NCBI RefSeq assembly: GCF_001083795.1
Contig: NZ_LAVK01000001.1
Span: 1-64,000 of the forward strand
Source: Streptomyces sp. SBT349
Lineage (GTDB): Bacteria > Actinomycetota > Actinomycetes > Streptomycetales > Streptomycetaceae
Direction of reading: 5' to 3'
Length of the DNA: 64,000 bases
In this document: positions 29,159-39,194 of the stretch, piece by piece
Layout of the letters: each line of letters begins with the position of its first letter
How positions within the stretch are numbered: position 1 is the first letter of the stretch
Made by a program: the position numbers and the translations under genes
Notes under the pieces: generated by a model
Told to the model about the DNA's origin: nothing
Seen by the model: the letters and a program-made list of their open reading frames with translations, nothing else
The model's database searches: none

Positions 29159-29845
29159 ATGAGACTGCTCCTTGTCGAGGACGACGAGCACGTCGCCGCT
29201 GCCCTGGTCGCGGTGCTGGGCAAGCACGGCTTCGACGTCGTCCGGGCCCGCGGCGGCGAGGAGGCGCTGGGCCTGCTGCGCGACAAGTCCTTCGGCGTGG
29301 TGCTTCTGGATCTCGGCCTGCCCGATCTCGACGGCTTCGAGGTATGTGGCCGGATCCGGCGTCTCACATCGGTGCCGATCATCATGGTGACCGCCCGCGC
29401 GGACGTGCGCTCCCGCATACACGGTCTCAATCTGGGTGCGGACGACTACGTGGTCAAGCCCTACGACACCGGGGAACTGCTGGCCCGCATCCACGCGGTC
29501 AGCCGCCGCACCGGTCCCGAGGAGGCCGCCGAGCCGGGGGAGCGGGAGGACGTGCTGGCCCTGGGCCCGGTGACCGTCGAGCTCGCCACCCGCCAGGTGA
29601 CCGTGGACGGGCAGCCGGTCACGCTGACCCGCAAGGAGTTCGACCTGCTCGCGCTGCTCGCCCAGCGCCCGGGTGTGGTCTTCCGCCGCGAGCAGATCAT
29701 CAGCGACGTCTGGCAGACCAGCTGGGAGGGGACCGGCCGCACCCTCGAAGTGCACGTGGCCTCCCTGCGCTCCAAGCTGCGCAGGCCCGAACTGGTGGAG
29801 ACGGTCCGCGGCGTCGGCTACCGCCTGGCCATACCCCCGGCCTGA
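29159..29845 (+). CDS. gluR: OmpR-family response regulator GluR
   Basis: A 228-aa protein with receiver domain 1-115 (acidic pocket EDDE 7-10, phospho-acceptor Asp51 in LLDLGLPDLDG, Thr78, Lys100) and a winged-helix DNA-binding domain ~130-225 (LTRKEFDLLALLAQRPGVVF, VRGVGYRLA). ATG 29159 is preceded by GGAGAGG at ~10 nt. It sits 21 bp before the sensor kinase and diverges from gluABCD. The S. coelicolor homologues GluR-GluK are reported to sense glutamate and control gluABCD, so the same role is inferred here. Confidence 0.87.
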   Translation: MRLLLVEDDEHVAAALVAVLGKHGFDVVRARGGEEALGLLRDKSFGVVLLDLGLPDLDGFEVCGRIRRLTSVPIIMVTARADVRSRIHGLNLGADDYVVKPYDTGELLARIHAVSRRTGPEEAAEPGEREDVLALGPVTVELATRQVTVDGQPVTLTRKEFDLLALLAQRPGVVFRREQIISDVWQTSWEGTGRTLEVHVASLRSKLRRPELVETVRGVGYRLAIPPA

Positions 29846-29866
29846 CCGGCGCGGACGGGAACCCTC

Positions 29867-31321
29867 ATGCGCTCGCGGCTTCTCCCCCTGCTCATCGTGC
29901 TGCTGACCGGCGTCCTGCTCGCCCTCGGCATCCCGCTGGCCACCAGCCAGGCCCGCAGCGAGCAGCAGCGTGTCGTCGTGGACCGCATCGACGACACCGC
30001 GCGCTTCGCCTCCCTCACGCAGTTCGCCGCAGACTCCGCCGCCCCCGGCGCGGCCGGACGCCAGCGCCTGGCCACCCTGGGCGACGAACTGGCGACCTAC
30101 CACGACGTCTACGGCATCAAGGCCGGCGTCTTCCAGCGCGACGGGGAGCCGCTCGCGGTCGCTCCCGCCGGATGGGAGGTGCCCGGCGGGGTCGGCGGCG
30201 AGGAGTTCGCCGAGGCCCTGGCGGGCCGCCGCAGCCAGGGCCCCGCCCAGGTGTGGCCCTGGGCCCTGGACCGGCGGCTGGTCGTCGCCTCCCCGGTGAT
30301 CAGGGACGGCGACGTGATCGCGGTGGTGGTCATCGACTCCCCGACCGGGCCGCTGCGCTCCCGCATCCTGCGCGGCTGGCTCGGCATCGCCGCGGGGGAG
30401 GCCGCCGCGATGCTGCTGGCCGTCGCCGCCGCGTTCGGCCTGACCCGCTGGGTGCTGCGCCCGGTGCGGGTGCTCGACAGGGCCACCCACGCCATCACCA
30501 CCGGCAGCCTGACCGCCCGGGTCGCCGCCGCGAGCGGGCCGCCCGAGCTGCGCAGCCTGGCGCGTTCGTTCAACGAGATGGCCGACCACGTCGAGGAGGT
30601 CCTGGAACAGCAGCGGGCCTTCGTCGCCGACGCCTCCCACCAGCTGCGCAACCCGCTGGCCGCGCTGCTGCTGCGGATCGACCTGCTGGGTCTCGAACTG
30701 CCCGAGGACAACGAGGAGTTCGCCTCGGTGCGGGCCGAGGGCGTCCGGCTGGCGCGGGTCCTGGACGGCCTGCTCGGCCTCGCGCTCGCCGAGGGCACCC
30801 CCGCCGACCTGCGCGTCACGGACGTGGCCGCGCTCGCCCGCGAACGCGTCGACGCCTGGCGCCCGGTCGCCGACCGCCGCGGCGTGACGCTGCGGTTCGA
30901 GGGTGCCTCGGCCGCCACCGGGTGGGCCGACCCGGTGGGGCTCTCCAGCGCGCTGGACGCCATTGTCGACAACGCGCTGAAGTTCACCCCGGGCGGCGGC
31001 GAGGTCCGCGTCGTCCTCACGCCGAACGGCGAGTCCGTCACCATCGAGACCGCCGACGACGGCCCCGGGCTGGCGGGGGACGAGCTGGACCGGATCGGCG
31101 ACCGCTTCTGGCGCAGCGGCCGCCACCAGAACGTCTCCGGCTCCGGCCTCGGCCTCTCCATCGTGGCCGCGCTGCTGGCCGCCGGAGGGGCGACGATCAC
31201 CTATGCCGCGAACGAGCCGCACGGCCTGCGGGTGATCGTCGCCGTCCCGCGCCACGCCCCGGAGGACGCGGCGCCCGGCGCGGTCAGCCGCGAGCTGCCG
31301 CCCGGCGCAGCCGGAGCGTGA
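29867..31321 (+). CDS. gluK: Sensor histidine kinase GluK
   Basis: A 484-aa membrane kinase. Helix 1 is at ~5-25, an extracytoplasmic sensing region runs to ~165, helix 2 is at ~168-190 (LGIAAGEAAAMLLAVAAAFGL), then HAMP, HisKA with His258 in DASHQLRNPLAALLLR, and HATPase_c with N box DNALKF, DDGPGL and GSGLGLSIV. It is the partner of the adjacent GluR. Its last 38 bp overlap the 3' end of the convergent alpha-mannosidase gene. Confidence 0.87.
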   Translation: MRSRLLPLLIVLLTGVLLALGIPLATSQARSEQQRVVVDRIDDTARFASLTQFAADSAAPGAAGRQRLATLGDELATYHDVYGIKAGVFQRDGEPLAVAPAGWEVPGGVGGEEFAEALAGRRSQGPAQVWPWALDRRLVVASPVIRDGDVIAVVVIDSPTGPLRSRILRGWLGIAAGEAAAMLLAVAAAFGLTRWVLRPVRVLDRATHAITTGSLTARVAAASGPPELRSLARSFNEMADHVEEVLEQQRAFVADASHQLRNPLAALLLRIDLLGLELPEDNEEFASVRAEGVRLARVLDGLLGLALAEGTPADLRVTDVAALARERVDAWRPVADRRGVTLRFEGASAATGWADPVGLSSALDAIVDNALKFTPGGGEVRVVLTPNGESVTIETADDGPGLAGDELDRIGDRFWRSGRHQNVSGSGLGLSIVAALLAAGGATITYAANEPHGLRVIVAVPRHAPEDAAPGAVSRELPPGAAGA

Positions 31322-34300
31322 GGATCTCGAACGGCCGCAGCGCCAGCTCCACGCCGCCGTCCTCGCCGACCGTGTGCTCCCGCCCGTCACCGAGCGGGCG
31401 CTCCAGCAGGTCGGTCGTCTCCACGGCGGCGAGCGGGAAGCCCGTCACCAGCCGGCCGCGTGCCCGGCCGCCCGCCGACTCGTACAGGCGCACCACCACG
31501 TCGCCGGTGCGGTCGTCGGCCATCTTCACGGCCTCCGCGACGATCGCCCCGCCGTCCACGACGGTGACCAGCGGCTCCACGGTGGCCCGGCCCGGCACCA
31601 GGCGCTCCGGCAGGTTGAGCCCGTGGCCCTCGCGGACCGCGTCGCCGATCGTCGCCCCGGGCGCCAGGGCGTACCGCAGCCGGTGGCTCCCCTGGTCGGT
31701 CTCCGGGTCGGGGTAGCGCGGCGCGCGCAGCAGCGACAGGCGGACGGTCGTGGTCTGGCCGCCGTCCTCGCGCACCTCGCGGGTCACGTCGTGCCCGTAG
31801 GTCGAGTCGTTGACCACCGCGGCACCCCAGCCGGGCTCGCCCACCTGGATCCAGCGGTGCGCGCAGATCTCGAACTTGGCCGCCTCCCACGAGGTGTTGG
31901 TGTGCGTCGGCCGGAACACGTGGCCGAACTGCGTCTCGGCGGCCGAGGCGTCGGCCTTCACGTCCAGCGGGAACGCGGCCTTCAGGATCTTCTCCCGCTC
32001 GTGCCAGTCGATCTCGGTGTCGACCTCCAGAACGCGCGTGCCGGCGCGCAGCGTGAGCCGCTGCACCACCCGCGAGGCGCCGAAGGAACGCGCCACCTCC
32101 ACCGTCGCGGCACCGCCGTCCGCGGCCTCCAGCGACAGCGCCTCCACGTCCGTGAGGTCGCACACGCTGTTGCGGTAGAACGCGTCGACGTCCCAGGCGT
32201 CCCAGTGGTTCGGCAGGTCGGGGTGGAGCTGGAGCAGGTTGCCCGCGGCTCCGGGGGCGATCGCCTCGCGGCCCGCTGGCAGGTCCACGGCCGAGACCAC
32301 CAGGCCCCGGGCGTCGATCTCCACCCGCAGCAGGCCGTTGGCCAGCGTGAACCCGCCGCCCGCGCGCTCCTCGGCGTGCACCGGCGCCTGGGGCAGGTCG
32401 GGTCGGGGCGCCGCGCCCCCCGCCGGGATGCCCCCGCGCTCGTGCGGGGCCGCGTTGAACACCACGGTGCCCTCCCCGTCCCCGCTCCCGTCCCCGTCCC
32501 CGTTCCCATTTCCGGCCAGCGCCCGCTGCGCCCCGTCCACCAGGGCGAGCAGCTCCTCGCGCAGCCGCGCGTAGGTCTCCCTGGCCTCGCGGTGCACCCA
32601 GGCGATGGACGAGCCGGGCAGGATGTCGTGGAACTGGTGGAGCAGCACCGTCTTCCAGATCCGCTCCAGCTCCTCGTAGGGGTACGCGTAGCCGTCCACG
32701 GCGACCGCCGCGGTCGCGGCCCACAGTTCGGCCTCCCGCAGCAGCGACTCGCTGTGCCGGTTGCCCTGCTTGGTCTTGGCCTGCGATGTGTAGGTGCCGC
32801 GGTGCAGCTCCAGATAGAGCTCGCCCACCCACACCGGCGCGTCCGGGTACTCCTCGTGGGCCTTGCCGAAGAACGCCGAGGGCCGCTCGATCTCCACCCG
32901 CGGCGAGCCCTCCAGGTCCCGCAGCCGGGCCGCGCGGGCCAGCATCTCGCGGGTGGGACCGCCGCCGCCGTCCCCCCAGCCGAAGGGCGCCAGCGAACGT
33001 GTCCCGCGCCCCTTCTCACGGTAGTTGCGCGCCGCGTGCGCCATCTCGCGCCCGCTCAGGTCGGAGTTGTAGGTGTCCACCGGCGGGAAGTGCGTGAATA
33101 CGCGGGTGCCGTCGATGCCCTCCCACCAGAAGGTGTGGTGCGGGAACGTGTTGGTCCTGCTCCACGAGATCTTCTGCGTGAGGAACCACGTCGACCCCGA
33201 CAGCTTCACCAGCTGCGGCAGCGCGCCGGTGTAGCCGAACGAGTCCGGCAGCCACACCTCATCGGTCTCGATCCCGAACTCCTCCAGGAAGAACCGCTTG
33301 CCGTACACGAACTGCCGGGCCATGGCCTCGCCGCCCACCATGTTGGTGTCGGACTCCACCCACATCCCGCCCACCGGCACGAACGTCCCGTCCGCGACCT
33401 TCTCCCGCACCCGCGCGAAGATCTCCGGCCTGTGCTCCTTCAGCCAGGCCAGCTGCTGGGCCTGCGACATGGCGAAGACGAACTCCGGGTGGTCGTCCAT
33501 GAGCGCGACCACGTTCGCCGAGGTGCGGGCCACCTTCCGCACGGTCTCGCGCAGCGGCCACAGCCACGCCGAGTCGATGTGCGCGTGGCCGACCGCGCTG
33601 ATCCGGTGCGCGGTCGCGTGGGCGGGGGAGGCGAGCACCCCGGCCAGCCGCTCCCGCGCGGCCGGGGCGCTGCCCGCCACGTCCTCGAGGTCCAGCGCGT
33701 CGAGCGCCCCCTCGATCGCCCGCAGCAGCGTCCAGCGCAGGGCGTCCTCGACGCCCAGCTGGCTCATCAGCCCGCCCACCACGTCGAGGTCCTGCGCCAG
33801 CTCCCACACCTGGGGCTCGAAGACCGTGAGGTCCATGCGCGCCAGGCGGTACAGGGGCTCGTCGCCCGCGGTGAGCCGGTCGCCGAGCTCGCTGGGCTCC
33901 GCCTCGTTGAGGATGGGATTGGCCGCCGCCTCGACGAACAGCTCCACCTCCTCGCCGCCCTCGGCCGCCTCGGCGATCCGCACCCAGTCGTTGTAGGGGT
34001 TCAGCCCCTTCACGGCCTGGCCGTCGCGCCGGTATGCCAGGCCCTCGCACTGGAAGCCGGGCATCATCCGGTCGAAGCCGAGGTCGATCACCGCCTCGAC
34101 CGTCCGCCCGGCCCACTCGGCCGGGACCCGTCCGGTGAGCCGGAGCCATGTGGTGCCCCAGGCCGGGCCCCACGGGTCCCCCGCCGCGGCCGGCCCGTAC
34201 GCGGCGCCCAGTGCCTCGGCCACGGGAACGGGCTCGCCCGGGGCGTCCCAGCGCTCGACGGTCAACGGCACGGGGTCGCGGTGGACGGCGGGCCGGATCC

Positions 34301-34355
34301 GCTCCTTCAGGACCCGGGCAAGACGGTCTTCGACCAGCGTGCGGTCGTCGTGCAT
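31284..34355 (-). CDS. Glycoside hydrolase family 38 alpha-mannosidase
   Basis: A 1023-aa protein with the GH38 hallmarks GHAHIDSAWLWP (metal-binding His-X-Asp) and WLPDSFGYTGALP with the likely nucleophile Asp371, then TNTFPHHTFWWEGIDG. An all-alpha middle and a beta-sandwich C-terminal domain follow. No signal peptide, so cytoplasmic. Between the middle and C-terminal domains is a low-complexity stretch of alternating Gly with Asn, Asp or Ser (DNA 32465-32517), absent from the usual core. Start ATG 34355 has CGGAG about 8 nt upstream. It may trim mannose from glycans or recycled glycoconjugates; the linkage is unknown. Confidence 0.88.
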   Translation of the reverse strand: MHDDRTLVEDRLARVLKERIRPAVHRDPVPLTVERWDAPGEPVPVAEALGAAYGPAAAGDPWGPAWGTTWLRLTGRVPAEWAGRTVEAVIDLGFDRMMPGFQCEGLAYRRDGQAVKGLNPYNDWVRIAEAAEGGEEVELFVEAAANPILNEAEPSELGDRLTAGDEPLYRLARMDLTVFEPQVWELAQDLDVVGGLMSQLGVEDALRWTLLRAIEGALDALDLEDVAGSAPAARERLAGVLASPAHATAHRISAVGHAHIDSAWLWPLRETVRKVARTSANVVALMDDHPEFVFAMSQAQQLAWLKEHRPEIFARVREKVADGTFVPVGGMWVESDTNMVGGEAMARQFVYGKRFFLEEFGIETDEVWLPDSFGYTGALPQLVKLSGSTWFLTQKISWSRTNTFPHHTFWWEGIDGTRVFTHFPPVDTYNSDLSGREMAHAARNYREKGRGTRSLAPFGWGDGGGGPTREMLARAARLRDLEGSPRVEIERPSAFFGKAHEEYPDAPVWVGELYLELHRGTYTSQAKTKQGNRHSESLLREAELWAATAAVAVDGYAYPYEELERIWKTVLLHQFHDILPGSSIAWVHREARETYARLREELLALVDGAQRALAGNGNGDGDGSGDGEGTVVFNAAPHERGGIPAGGAAPRPDLPQAPVHAEERAGGGFTLANGLLRVEIDARGLVVSAVDLPAGREAIAPGAAGNLLQLHPDLPNHWDAWDVDAFYRNSVCDLTDVEALSLEAADGGAATVEVARSFGASRVVQRLTLRAGTRVLEVDTEIDWHEREKILKAAFPLDVKADASAAETQFGHVFRPTHTNTSWEAAKFEICAHRWIQVGEPGWGAAVVNDSTYGHDVTREVREDGGQTTTVRLSLLRAPRYPDPETDQGSHRLRYALAPGATIGDAVREGHGLNLPERLVPGRATVEPLVTVVDGGAIVAEAVKMADDRTGDVVVRLYESAGGRARGRLVTGFPLAAVETTDLLERPLGDGREHTVGEDGGVELALRPFEILTLRLRRAAARG

Positions 34356-34459
34356 GGTGCTACTCCGAATGTCTCGTGATGCGTGACGTTGCAATTACGG
34401 GCAGGATCGGAACGGAACGGATGAGTGGGGGACAGGGAAAAGGGGAGCGGCCGGTCAGA

Positions 34460-35458
34460 TCACGACTTGACCGACCGGTAGTAGTCGCGGGCGCCCTGGT
34501 GCAGCTCCAGGGGCTGCGTGTAGATCGCCGTCCGCAGATCCACCCGCTGGGCCGCGTGCACCTGGCGCCCGATCCGGTCGCGGCCGTTGATCACCGAGCG
34601 GGTGATCTCCTCGGCGATCGCCGGGTCGGCTTCCTCGGTCGTCACCAGCAGGTTCGCCACCGCGATGGTGTCCACCACCTGGGAGTCCGAGATCTCGGGG
34701 TAGGCGTCGGGCGGCATGACGGCGGCGCGGTAGTACTCGGTGTACGGGCCCCGCTCGCTGAGCTCGGGCAGCAGGTCGCCCAGGGGCACCAGCCGGATGT
34801 CCAGGTAGCTCGACAGCCGTGCGACCGCCGTGGTGGGCAGCCCGCCCGACCAGAAGAACGCGTCGATGCGGCCCGCCTCCAGCATCCGCGGCATGTCGTC
34901 GATGCCCGCCCGGGCCGCGTCCACGTCGCGGTCCATGTCCAGGCCCGCGGCGGCGAGCAGCTCGCGCGTCACCAGCTGGACGCCCGACCTGTCCTGTCCG
35001 ACGCCCACCCGCAGCCCGGCCAGGTCCTCGGTCCTGCGCACCGGCGAACCGGCGGGCACCACCAGCTGGATGTAGTCGTCGTACAGCCGCGCGCAGGCCC
35101 GCAGCCGGTCGGCGCCCTCGCGGCCCTCGGACCGGTAGACGGCGATCGAATCGGCGGTGGCGATGGCGTAGTCGGCCTCGCCCGAGGCGAGGCGGGCCAG
35201 GTTCTCCAGGGATCCGACGCTCGGCCGGAGCGCCATGTCGAGGGCGGGCGCGTCGTTCGCCAACTGCCCCTGAAGCAGCTGCCCGTACTTGGCGTAGACT
35301 CCGCTGTTCACCCCGGTGCTCAGGGTCACCGAACCGACGACCCGGTCGTCGCTCCCGACCAGGGGCCGCCACAGCAGCGCGGCCACCAGGGCCAGCACCA
35401 CGAGAACGCCCAGCACGAGCGGCGCGGACCGCCGCCGTGGGGAACGCACGGAGAGCAT
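34460..35458 (-). CDS. TAXI-family TRAP-type solute-binding protein
   Basis: A 332-aa secreted or membrane-anchored binding protein: basic N-terminus, one hydrophobic segment (~13-31), then the TAXI fold starting [19 protein letters not shown]. No lipobox is seen, so it may stay anchored. On the minus strand TAGCTT (35470-35465) lies 6 nt before the ATG, suggesting a leaderless transcript. TAXI proteins normally feed TRAP permeases, but no permease gene is in this window. The substrate is unknown; organic acids such as glutamate or 2-oxoglutarate are typical of the family. Confidence 0.8.
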   Translation of the reverse strand: MLSVRSPRRRSAPLVLGVLVVLALVAALLWRPLVGSDDRVVGSVTLSTGVNSGVYAKYGQLLQGQLANDAPALDMALRPSVGSLENLARLASGEADYAIATADSIAVYRSEGREGADRLRACARLYDDYIQLVVPAGSPVRRTEDLAGLRVGVGQDRSGVQLVTRELLAAAGLDMDRDVDAARAGIDDMPRMLEAGRIDAFFWSGGLPTTAVARLSSYLDIRLVPLGDLLPELSERGPYTEYYRAAVMPPDAYPEISDSQVVDTIAVANLLVTTEEADPAIAEEITRSVINGRDRIGRQVHAAQRVDLRTAIYTQPLELHQGARDYYRSVKS

Positions 35459-35537
35459 CCGAGCAAGCTATCAGCGGAACGTAGACTTGGGGACCTGCGG
35501 TATCCGCTTCTCGTACCGAATGGGATTGAGTTCTCGC

Positions 35538-37028
35538 ATGCCCGAAGTCGCGCGCACCTACGAAGTCCGGACGTTTGGCTGCCAGATGAACGTCCACGAC
35601 TCCGAGCGGATGGCCGGGCTGCTGGAGCAGGCCGGCTACGTTCCGGCCGCCCCGGAGGCCGAGGGCGCCGACGTCGTGGTGTTCAACACCTGCGCCGTCC
35701 GGGAGAACGCCGACAACCGCCTCTACGGGAACCTGGGCCAGCTCGCCCCCCGCAAGGCCGCCCGCCCCGGCATGCAGATCGCCGTCGGCGGCTGCCTGGC
35801 GCAGAAGGACCGCGACACCATCGTCAGCCGCGCCCCCTGGGTGGACGTCGTCTTCGGCACACACAACGTGGGCAGCCTCCCCGTCCTGCTGGAGCGGGCC
35901 AGGGTGCGGCGAGAGGCCCAGGTGGAGATCGCCGAGTCCCTGGAGGCGTTCCCCTCCACCCTGCCGACCCGGCGCGAGAGCGCCTACGCGGCCTGGGTCG
36001 CGATCTCCGTCGGCTGCAACAACACCTGCACGTTCTGTATCGTCCCCGCGCTGCGTGGGAAGGAAAAGGACCGCCGCCCCGGCGACATCCTCGCCGAGAT
36101 CGAGGCCCTGGTCGCCGAGGGGGTCTCCGAGATCACCCTGCTCGGCCAGAACGTGAACGCCTACGGTTCCGACATCGGCGACCGGCGGGCGTTCTCCCAC
36201 CTCCTGCGCGCCTGCGGCCGCGTCGAGGGCCTGGAGCGCGTCCGCTTCACCTCGCCCCACCCGCGCGACTTCACCGACGACGTCATCGAGGCGATGGCCG
36301 AGACGCCGAACGTGATGCCCCAGCTGCACATGCCGCTCCAGTCCGGCTCGTCGCGGGTGCTGCGCGCCATGCGCCGCTCCTACCGGCAGGAGCGCTACCT
36401 CGGCATCATCGAGAAGGTCCGCGCCGCCCTCCCCGAGGCCGCCATCACCACCGACATCATCGTGGGCTTCCCCGGCGAGACCGAGGCCGACTTCGAGGAC
36501 ACCCTGCACGTGGTGCGCCAGGCCCGGTTCGCCCAGGCGTTCACCTTCCAGTACTCCAAGCGGCCCGGCACCCCGGCGGCCGACATGGAGGGACAGATCC
36601 CCAAGGAGACGGTCCAGGCCCGTTACGAGCGGCTGGTCGCGCTCCAGGACGACATCTCCTGGTCGGAGAACAAGAGGCAGGTCGGCCGCACCGTCGAGGT
36701 GCTGGTCGCCGAGGGCGAGGGTCGCAAGGACGACGCCACGCGGCGCCTGTCCGGCCGCGCCCCCGACAACCGCCTGGTGCACTTCACCAGGCCCCAGATG
36801 CCGGTCCGCCCCGGCGACATGGCCACCGTCACCGTCACCTACGCCGCCCCCCACCACCTGCTGGCCGAGGGCCCGACCGAGGCCGTCCGCCGCACCCGCG
36901 CCGGCGACGCCTGGGAGCGCCGCACCGCCGTGCCCGCCGAGAGGGCGCCCGGCGTGATGCTGGGCCTCCCCGCGGTCGGCCCGCCCGCCGACCCCGAGCC
37001 CGCGGTCGGCGGCTGCGCCGCCCACTGA
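35538..37028 (+). CDS. miaB: tRNA-2-methylthio-N6-isopentenyladenosine synthase MiaB
   Basis: A 496-aa radical-SAM methylthiotransferase acting on A37 of tRNAs after MiaA. The N-terminal auxiliary cluster uses Cys15, Cys52 and Cys86; the radical-SAM cluster is CNNTCTFC (Cys160, 164, 167). A TRAM domain lies at ~375-445, and a Pro-rich tail ends in GGCAAH. I chose ATG 35538 ([18 protein letters not shown]) by alignment with remembered homologues; an in-frame ATG at 35520 would add six residues. It forms a loose cluster with miaA, 1.1 kb downstream. Confidence 0.94.
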   Translation: MPEVARTYEVRTFGCQMNVHDSERMAGLLEQAGYVPAAPEAEGADVVVFNTCAVRENADNRLYGNLGQLAPRKAARPGMQIAVGGCLAQKDRDTIVSRAPWVDVVFGTHNVGSLPVLLERARVRREAQVEIAESLEAFPSTLPTRRESAYAAWVAISVGCNNTCTFCIVPALRGKEKDRRPGDILAEIEALVAEGVSEITLLGQNVNAYGSDIGDRRAFSHLLRACGRVEGLERVRFTSPHPRDFTDDVIEAMAETPNVMPQLHMPLQSGSSRVLRAMRRSYRQERYLGIIEKVRAALPEAAITTDIIVGFPGETEADFEDTLHVVRQARFAQAFTFQYSKRPGTPAADMEGQIPKETVQARYERLVALQDDISWSENKRQVGRTVEVLVAEGEGRKDDATRRLSGRAPDNRLVHFTRPQMPVRPGDMATVTVTYAAPHHLLAEGPTEAVRRTRAGDAWERRTAVPAERAPGVMLGLPAVGPPADPEPAVGGCAAH

Positions 37029-37091
37029 CCGCCGCCGCCCACGGATCGCCGCCGACCGGCGGCCGTCCCGGCCGGGGGTTAGGCTGCCGCC

Positions 37092-37799
37092 ATGCTCGTC
37101 GCCGCAGCCGTCTGCCCCTGTCCGCCGTTGCTGGTGCCCGAGGTGGCGGGGGGCGCCGCGTCCGAGCTCGACGCCGCACGCGCCGCCTGCGACGACGCCC
37201 TCGGCGTCCTCACCGCCGCCCGCCCCGACCGCCTGCTGGTCGTGGGTCCCGCCGCCCAGCCGGAGCGTGGCGCGTTCCCCGCGGGCACCAGGGGGTCGCT
37301 GCGCGGATTCGGCGTCGAGGTCGAGGTCGCCCTCGGCAAGGGCGATCCGGGAGAACGGGAGCTGCCGACGTCGCTGACCGTCGGCGCCTGGCTGCTGGAG
37401 CGCACCGGCTGGAGCGCCGCCCCCGTCGAAGGGCTCGGGGTCGGTGAACCCCTCGAGCCACAGCGCTGTGCCGACGTCGGCCGTGAGATCGCGGCGGGCC
37501 CCGGGCGTCTGGCGCTGCTGGTGATGGGCGACGGCAGCGCGTGCCGGGCGCCTCGCGCCCCCGGCGCGTTCGACGAGCGCGCCGCCGCGTTCGACGCCGC
37601 GGCGGCGCGGGCGCTCGGCGCGGCGAACACCGCCGCGCTGGCCGCGCTGGACGCCGAGCTGGCCGAGGAACTGCACGCGGCCGGCCGCTCCAGCTGGCAG
37701 CTGCTGGCCGGGGCGGCCGAGGAGGCCGGGCTCGCGGGGCGGCTGCTGTACGACGAAGCCCCGTACGGCGTGGGCTACTTCGTGGCCTCCTGGTCGTAG
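37092..37799 (+). CDS. Class III extradiol dioxygenase-like protein (LigB fold), function unknown
   Basis: A 235-aa protein conserved between miaB and miaA in streptomycetes. It begins MLVAAAVCPCPPLLVPEVAG, related to the CPHPPLL start of LigB/MEMO-like proteins, but the metal-binding His position is Cys here. LALLVMGDGSACRAPRAPGAF is a second conserved block. TAGGCT lies 9 nt before the ATG, suggesting a leaderless start. No catalytic activity should be assumed. Confidence 0.75.
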   Translation: MLVAAAVCPCPPLLVPEVAGGAASELDAARAACDDALGVLTAARPDRLLVVGPAAQPERGAFPAGTRGSLRGFGVEVEVALGKGDPGERELPTSLTVGAWLLERTGWSAAPVEGLGVGEPLEPQRCADVGREIAAGPGRLALLVMGDGSACRAPRAPGAFDERAAAFDAAAARALGAANTAALAALDAELAEELHAAGRSSWQLLAGAAEEAGLAGRLLYDEAPYGVGYFVASWS

Positions 37800-37819
37800 G
37801 CGGTCGTGGGCCGGGCCCG

Positions 37820-38023
37820 TCAGGGCTTGGCCGCGCCCTCGCCCGCCTCGCTGTCCGCGGCCTGTGCGGAGCCGGTCTGCTGGGGGATCCCCACCGCGTC
37901 CCCCTCGGCCTCGGCCCCGGCCTCGGCGGCGCCGGGCGCCTCCTCGGGCGCCGCCCCCGGGGTCTCCTCCGGCGGCTCCTGCGGACCCTTGCCGCGGCCA
38001 CGGAACCAGGCAATCACTCCCAT
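37820..38023 (-). CDS. Small acidic conserved streptomycete protein
   Basis: A 67-aa protein: a short hydrophobic/basic start (MGVIAWFRGRGKG) and a long Pro/Glu/Ala-rich disordered tail ending DSEAGEGAAKP. GGGAG lies 6 nt before the ATG, a strong ribosome binding site. Similar small proteins are remembered at this place in other streptomycetes. Function unknown; it is sometimes mis-labelled as gliding motility. The first 10 residues could associate with the membrane. Confidence 0.65.
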   Translation of the reverse strand: MGVIAWFRGRGKGPQEPPEETPGAAPEEAPGAAEAGAEAEGDAVGIPQQTGSAQAADSEAGEGAAKP

Positions 38024-38137
38024 GACAACTCCCGACCTTCCTCACATTGAACGGTTCGGAACCAGCAACGACCCGCGACCAGCGGCGTCACGTCGCTCGT
38101 TCGAGGAGGCGGGCCCGGATCTGGGAGACTGCCCCGT

Positions 38138-39085
38138 GTGAGCAGCGCATCCGGTGCCCCCCAGGTCGTCGCCGTGGTCGGGCCCACCGCGGCCGGCAAG
38201 TCGGACCTCGGCATCGCCCTGGCCAGACGGCTGGGCGGCGAGGTGGTCAACGCCGACGCCATGCAGCTCTACCGCGGCATGGACATCGGCACCGCCAAGC
38301 TGACCCCCGCCGAGCGGCAGGGCGTGCCGCACCACCTGCTCGACGTCTGGGACGTCACCGAGACCGCGAGCGTCGCCGCGTTCCAGCGGCTGGCCCGCGA
38401 GCGGATCGACGCGCTGCTCGCCGAGGGCCGCACCCCGGTGCTGGTCGGGGGCACGGGCCTCTATGTCCGCGGCGCCGTCGACGCCCTCGAATTCCCCGGC
38501 ACCGACCCGGAGGTCAGGGCCGCTCTCGAGGAGGAGCTGGGCCGGGAGGGCAGCGGCGCGCTGCACGCCAGGCTCGCCGTCGCCGACCCGCCCGCCGCCC
38601 GCGCCATCCTGCCGAGCAACGGGCGGCGCATCGTCCGGGCGCTGGAGGTCATCGAGATCACCGGGCAGCCGTTCACCGCACGGCTGCCGGGCGCCGCCGA
38701 CGACGGATCCGTCTACCGCACCCTCCACATCGGCGTCGGCGTCGAACGCGCCGAGCTGTACGAGCGGCTCACCGCCCGCGTGGACCGGATGTGGAGCGCG
38801 GGCCTGGTCGATGAGGTCCGCTCCCTCGAACGCGCCGGACTGCGCGAGGGGCGCACCGCGTCGAGGGCGATCGGCTACCAGCAGGTGCTCGCGGCGCTGG
38901 CCGGGGAGTACGACGAGGAGGAGGCGCGCGCCCAGACCGTTCGCGCCACCAGACGCTTCGCCCGCCGGCAGGAGAGCTGGTTCCGGCGCGACCCGCGCGT
39001 GCGCTGGCTGAGCGGGGCGCGCGAGGCTGCCGATGAGCTTGAGCAACGTGCGTGGGAGCTGCTCGAACGGACGGTCACATCCTGA
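38138..39085 (+). CDS. miaA: tRNA dimethylallyltransferase MiaA
   Basis: A 315-aa enzyme that transfers an isopentenyl group to A37 of tRNAs reading UNN codons; its product is the MiaB substrate. P-loop GPTAAGKS (15-22), the conserved VNADAMQLYRGMDIGTAK and GGTGLYVRG motifs, and the Arg-rich tRNA-binding C-terminus are all present. Start GTG 38138 has GGGAG about 10 nt upstream. Confidence 0.94.
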   Translation: MSSASGAPQVVAVVGPTAAGKSDLGIALARRLGGEVVNADAMQLYRGMDIGTAKLTPAERQGVPHHLLDVWDVTETASVAAFQRLARERIDALLAEGRTPVLVGGTGLYVRGAVDALEFPGTDPEVRAALEEELGREGSGALHARLAVADPPAARAILPSNGRRIVRALEVIEITGQPFTARLPGAADDGSVYRTLHIGVGVERAELYERLTARVDRMWSAGLVDEVRSLERAGLREGRTASRAIGYQQVLAALAGEYDEEEARAQTVRATRRFARRQESWFRRDPRVRWLSGAREAADELEQRAWELLERTVTS

Positions 39086-39194
39086 TCACGTGATGGCATC
39101 GGGACGCCCCAAGCGGGCGGGACCGGTCCCCGAGCGTGCCATCATCGAGCGATGTCGCAACCGTGAAGCCGTTGAGTCTGGAGGGCGCGTGGCG

